DNA of 64,000 nt from Brevundimonas huaxiensis (GTDB taxonomy: Bacteria > Pseudomonadota > Alphaproteobacteria > Caulobacterales > Caulobacteraceae), in the NCBI RefSeq assembly GCF_014218725.1, contig NZ_JABBJE010000001.1:868001-932000 (forward strand). Reading direction: 5' to 3'. Below, piece after piece: positions 63,845 through 64,000 of the stretch. Position 1 is the first letter of the stretch. Each line of letters starts with the position of its first letter. The position numbers and the translations under genes were made by a program. The notes beneath the pieces are model-generated. The model was not told where the DNA came from. It made no database searches and saw nothing but the letters and a program-made list of their open reading frames with translations.

Positions 63845-64000
63845 CGCGAAATCGTCATCGCCGGGTCGTTGAACTGCACGCCGGGGCCGATGATGACGAC
63901 GCCCGCCATTAGAACCGCCGCAGTCGCTGCGAGCGCAGCTGCGCCAAGTGCGGCGACGGGGTTGGGCCTGGTTTCGACCACGACCAGCTTCGCCTTGGCG
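63841..64000 (-). CDS. Membrane protein, C-terminal part (partial)
   Basis: A minus-strand frame enters from the right edge and ends at TAG at 63841, overlapping the trpE stop. About 52 residues are visible: a hydrophobic helix (VAALGAAALAATAAVLMAGVVIIGPGV) and a short tail FNDPAMTISR. This could be the end of a membrane-anchored hypothetical protein. The family cannot be judged from this fragment. Confidence 0.6.
   Translation of the reverse strand, partial: AKAKLVVVETRPNPVAALGAAALAATAAVLMAGVVIIGPGVQFNDPAMTISR

Overview
The window reads as about 64 kb of high-GC alphaproteobacterial chromosome. The organism is most likely a member of Caulobacterales, Brevundimonas-like. This rests on a C4-pathway HemA (5-aminolevulinate synthase), the nrdR-ribD-ribE-ribBA-ribH-nusB-thiL order, the DUF177-plsX-fabH-ihfA-merR order, and two GAAC-N7-GAAC SOS boxes, which are the inverse of the alphaproteobacterial LexA site GTTC-N7-GTTC. 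The genus is inference; gene family and order are read from the sequence.

Positions 1-25,630 look accessory. At the left edge, on the minus strand, is a radC - toprim - parB-like operon typical of integrative elements. Next is a DNA-damage block: an SRAP (YedK/HMCES-like) protein diverges from imuA-imuB across a perfect LexA box, followed by two small unknowns, an AlkB-like dioxygenase and dnaE2. dnaE2 has its own LexA box touching the start codon and carries a one-base deletion that breaks its frame near 7,415. A lone 718-residue protein with a PD-(D/E)XK-like nuclease signature follows, then small secreted and hypothetical proteins, a response regulator and HWE histidine kinase, an SdpR/SdpI pair, an esterase-like hydrolase and a HipBA toxin-antitoxin pair.

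The most striking part is 20,406-25,361. The plus-strand run holds a small protein with a carrier-protein-like LDSL motif, an XRE repressor, an ImmA/IrrE metallopeptidase fused to a chagasin-like cysteine-protease-inhibitor domain, a papain-like peptidase with Cys25/His163/Asn183, and a thymidylate-synthase-like enzyme. A uracil-DNA-glycosylase-like and a MazG-like gene converge on it. The genes overlap tightly. I read this as a candidate undescribed system that joins a protease/inhibitor switch to nucleotide-pool or modified-nucleotide enzymes. It lies directly against a tRNA-Pro(GGG) gene at 25,635-25,711, a common integration target. No integrase is visible in the window.

From 25,635 to 64,000 the sequence is ordinary core genome. 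It holds merR, ihfA, fabH, plsX, a DUF177 protein, a cytochrome bc1 chaperone, bamE, a K+-independent proton-pumping pyrophosphatase, thiL, nusB, a riboflavin operon, nrdR, glyA, hemA, hemB, motB, aminoacyl-tRNA-protein transferase, yaaA, a 3-hydroxybutyrate dehydrogenase, a patatin, a Sua5-type protein, cytochrome b561, an acyl-CoA dehydrogenase, an S9 peptidase, pyrG, secG, tpiA, a ppiD-like chaperone and trpE. Oddities are a RibD with only the reductase domain, a RibBA whose GTP cyclohydrolase II half has lost its zinc cysteines, an exported methyltransferase-fold lipoprotein, and an in-frame amber stop in an outer-membrane-like protein near 56,461.
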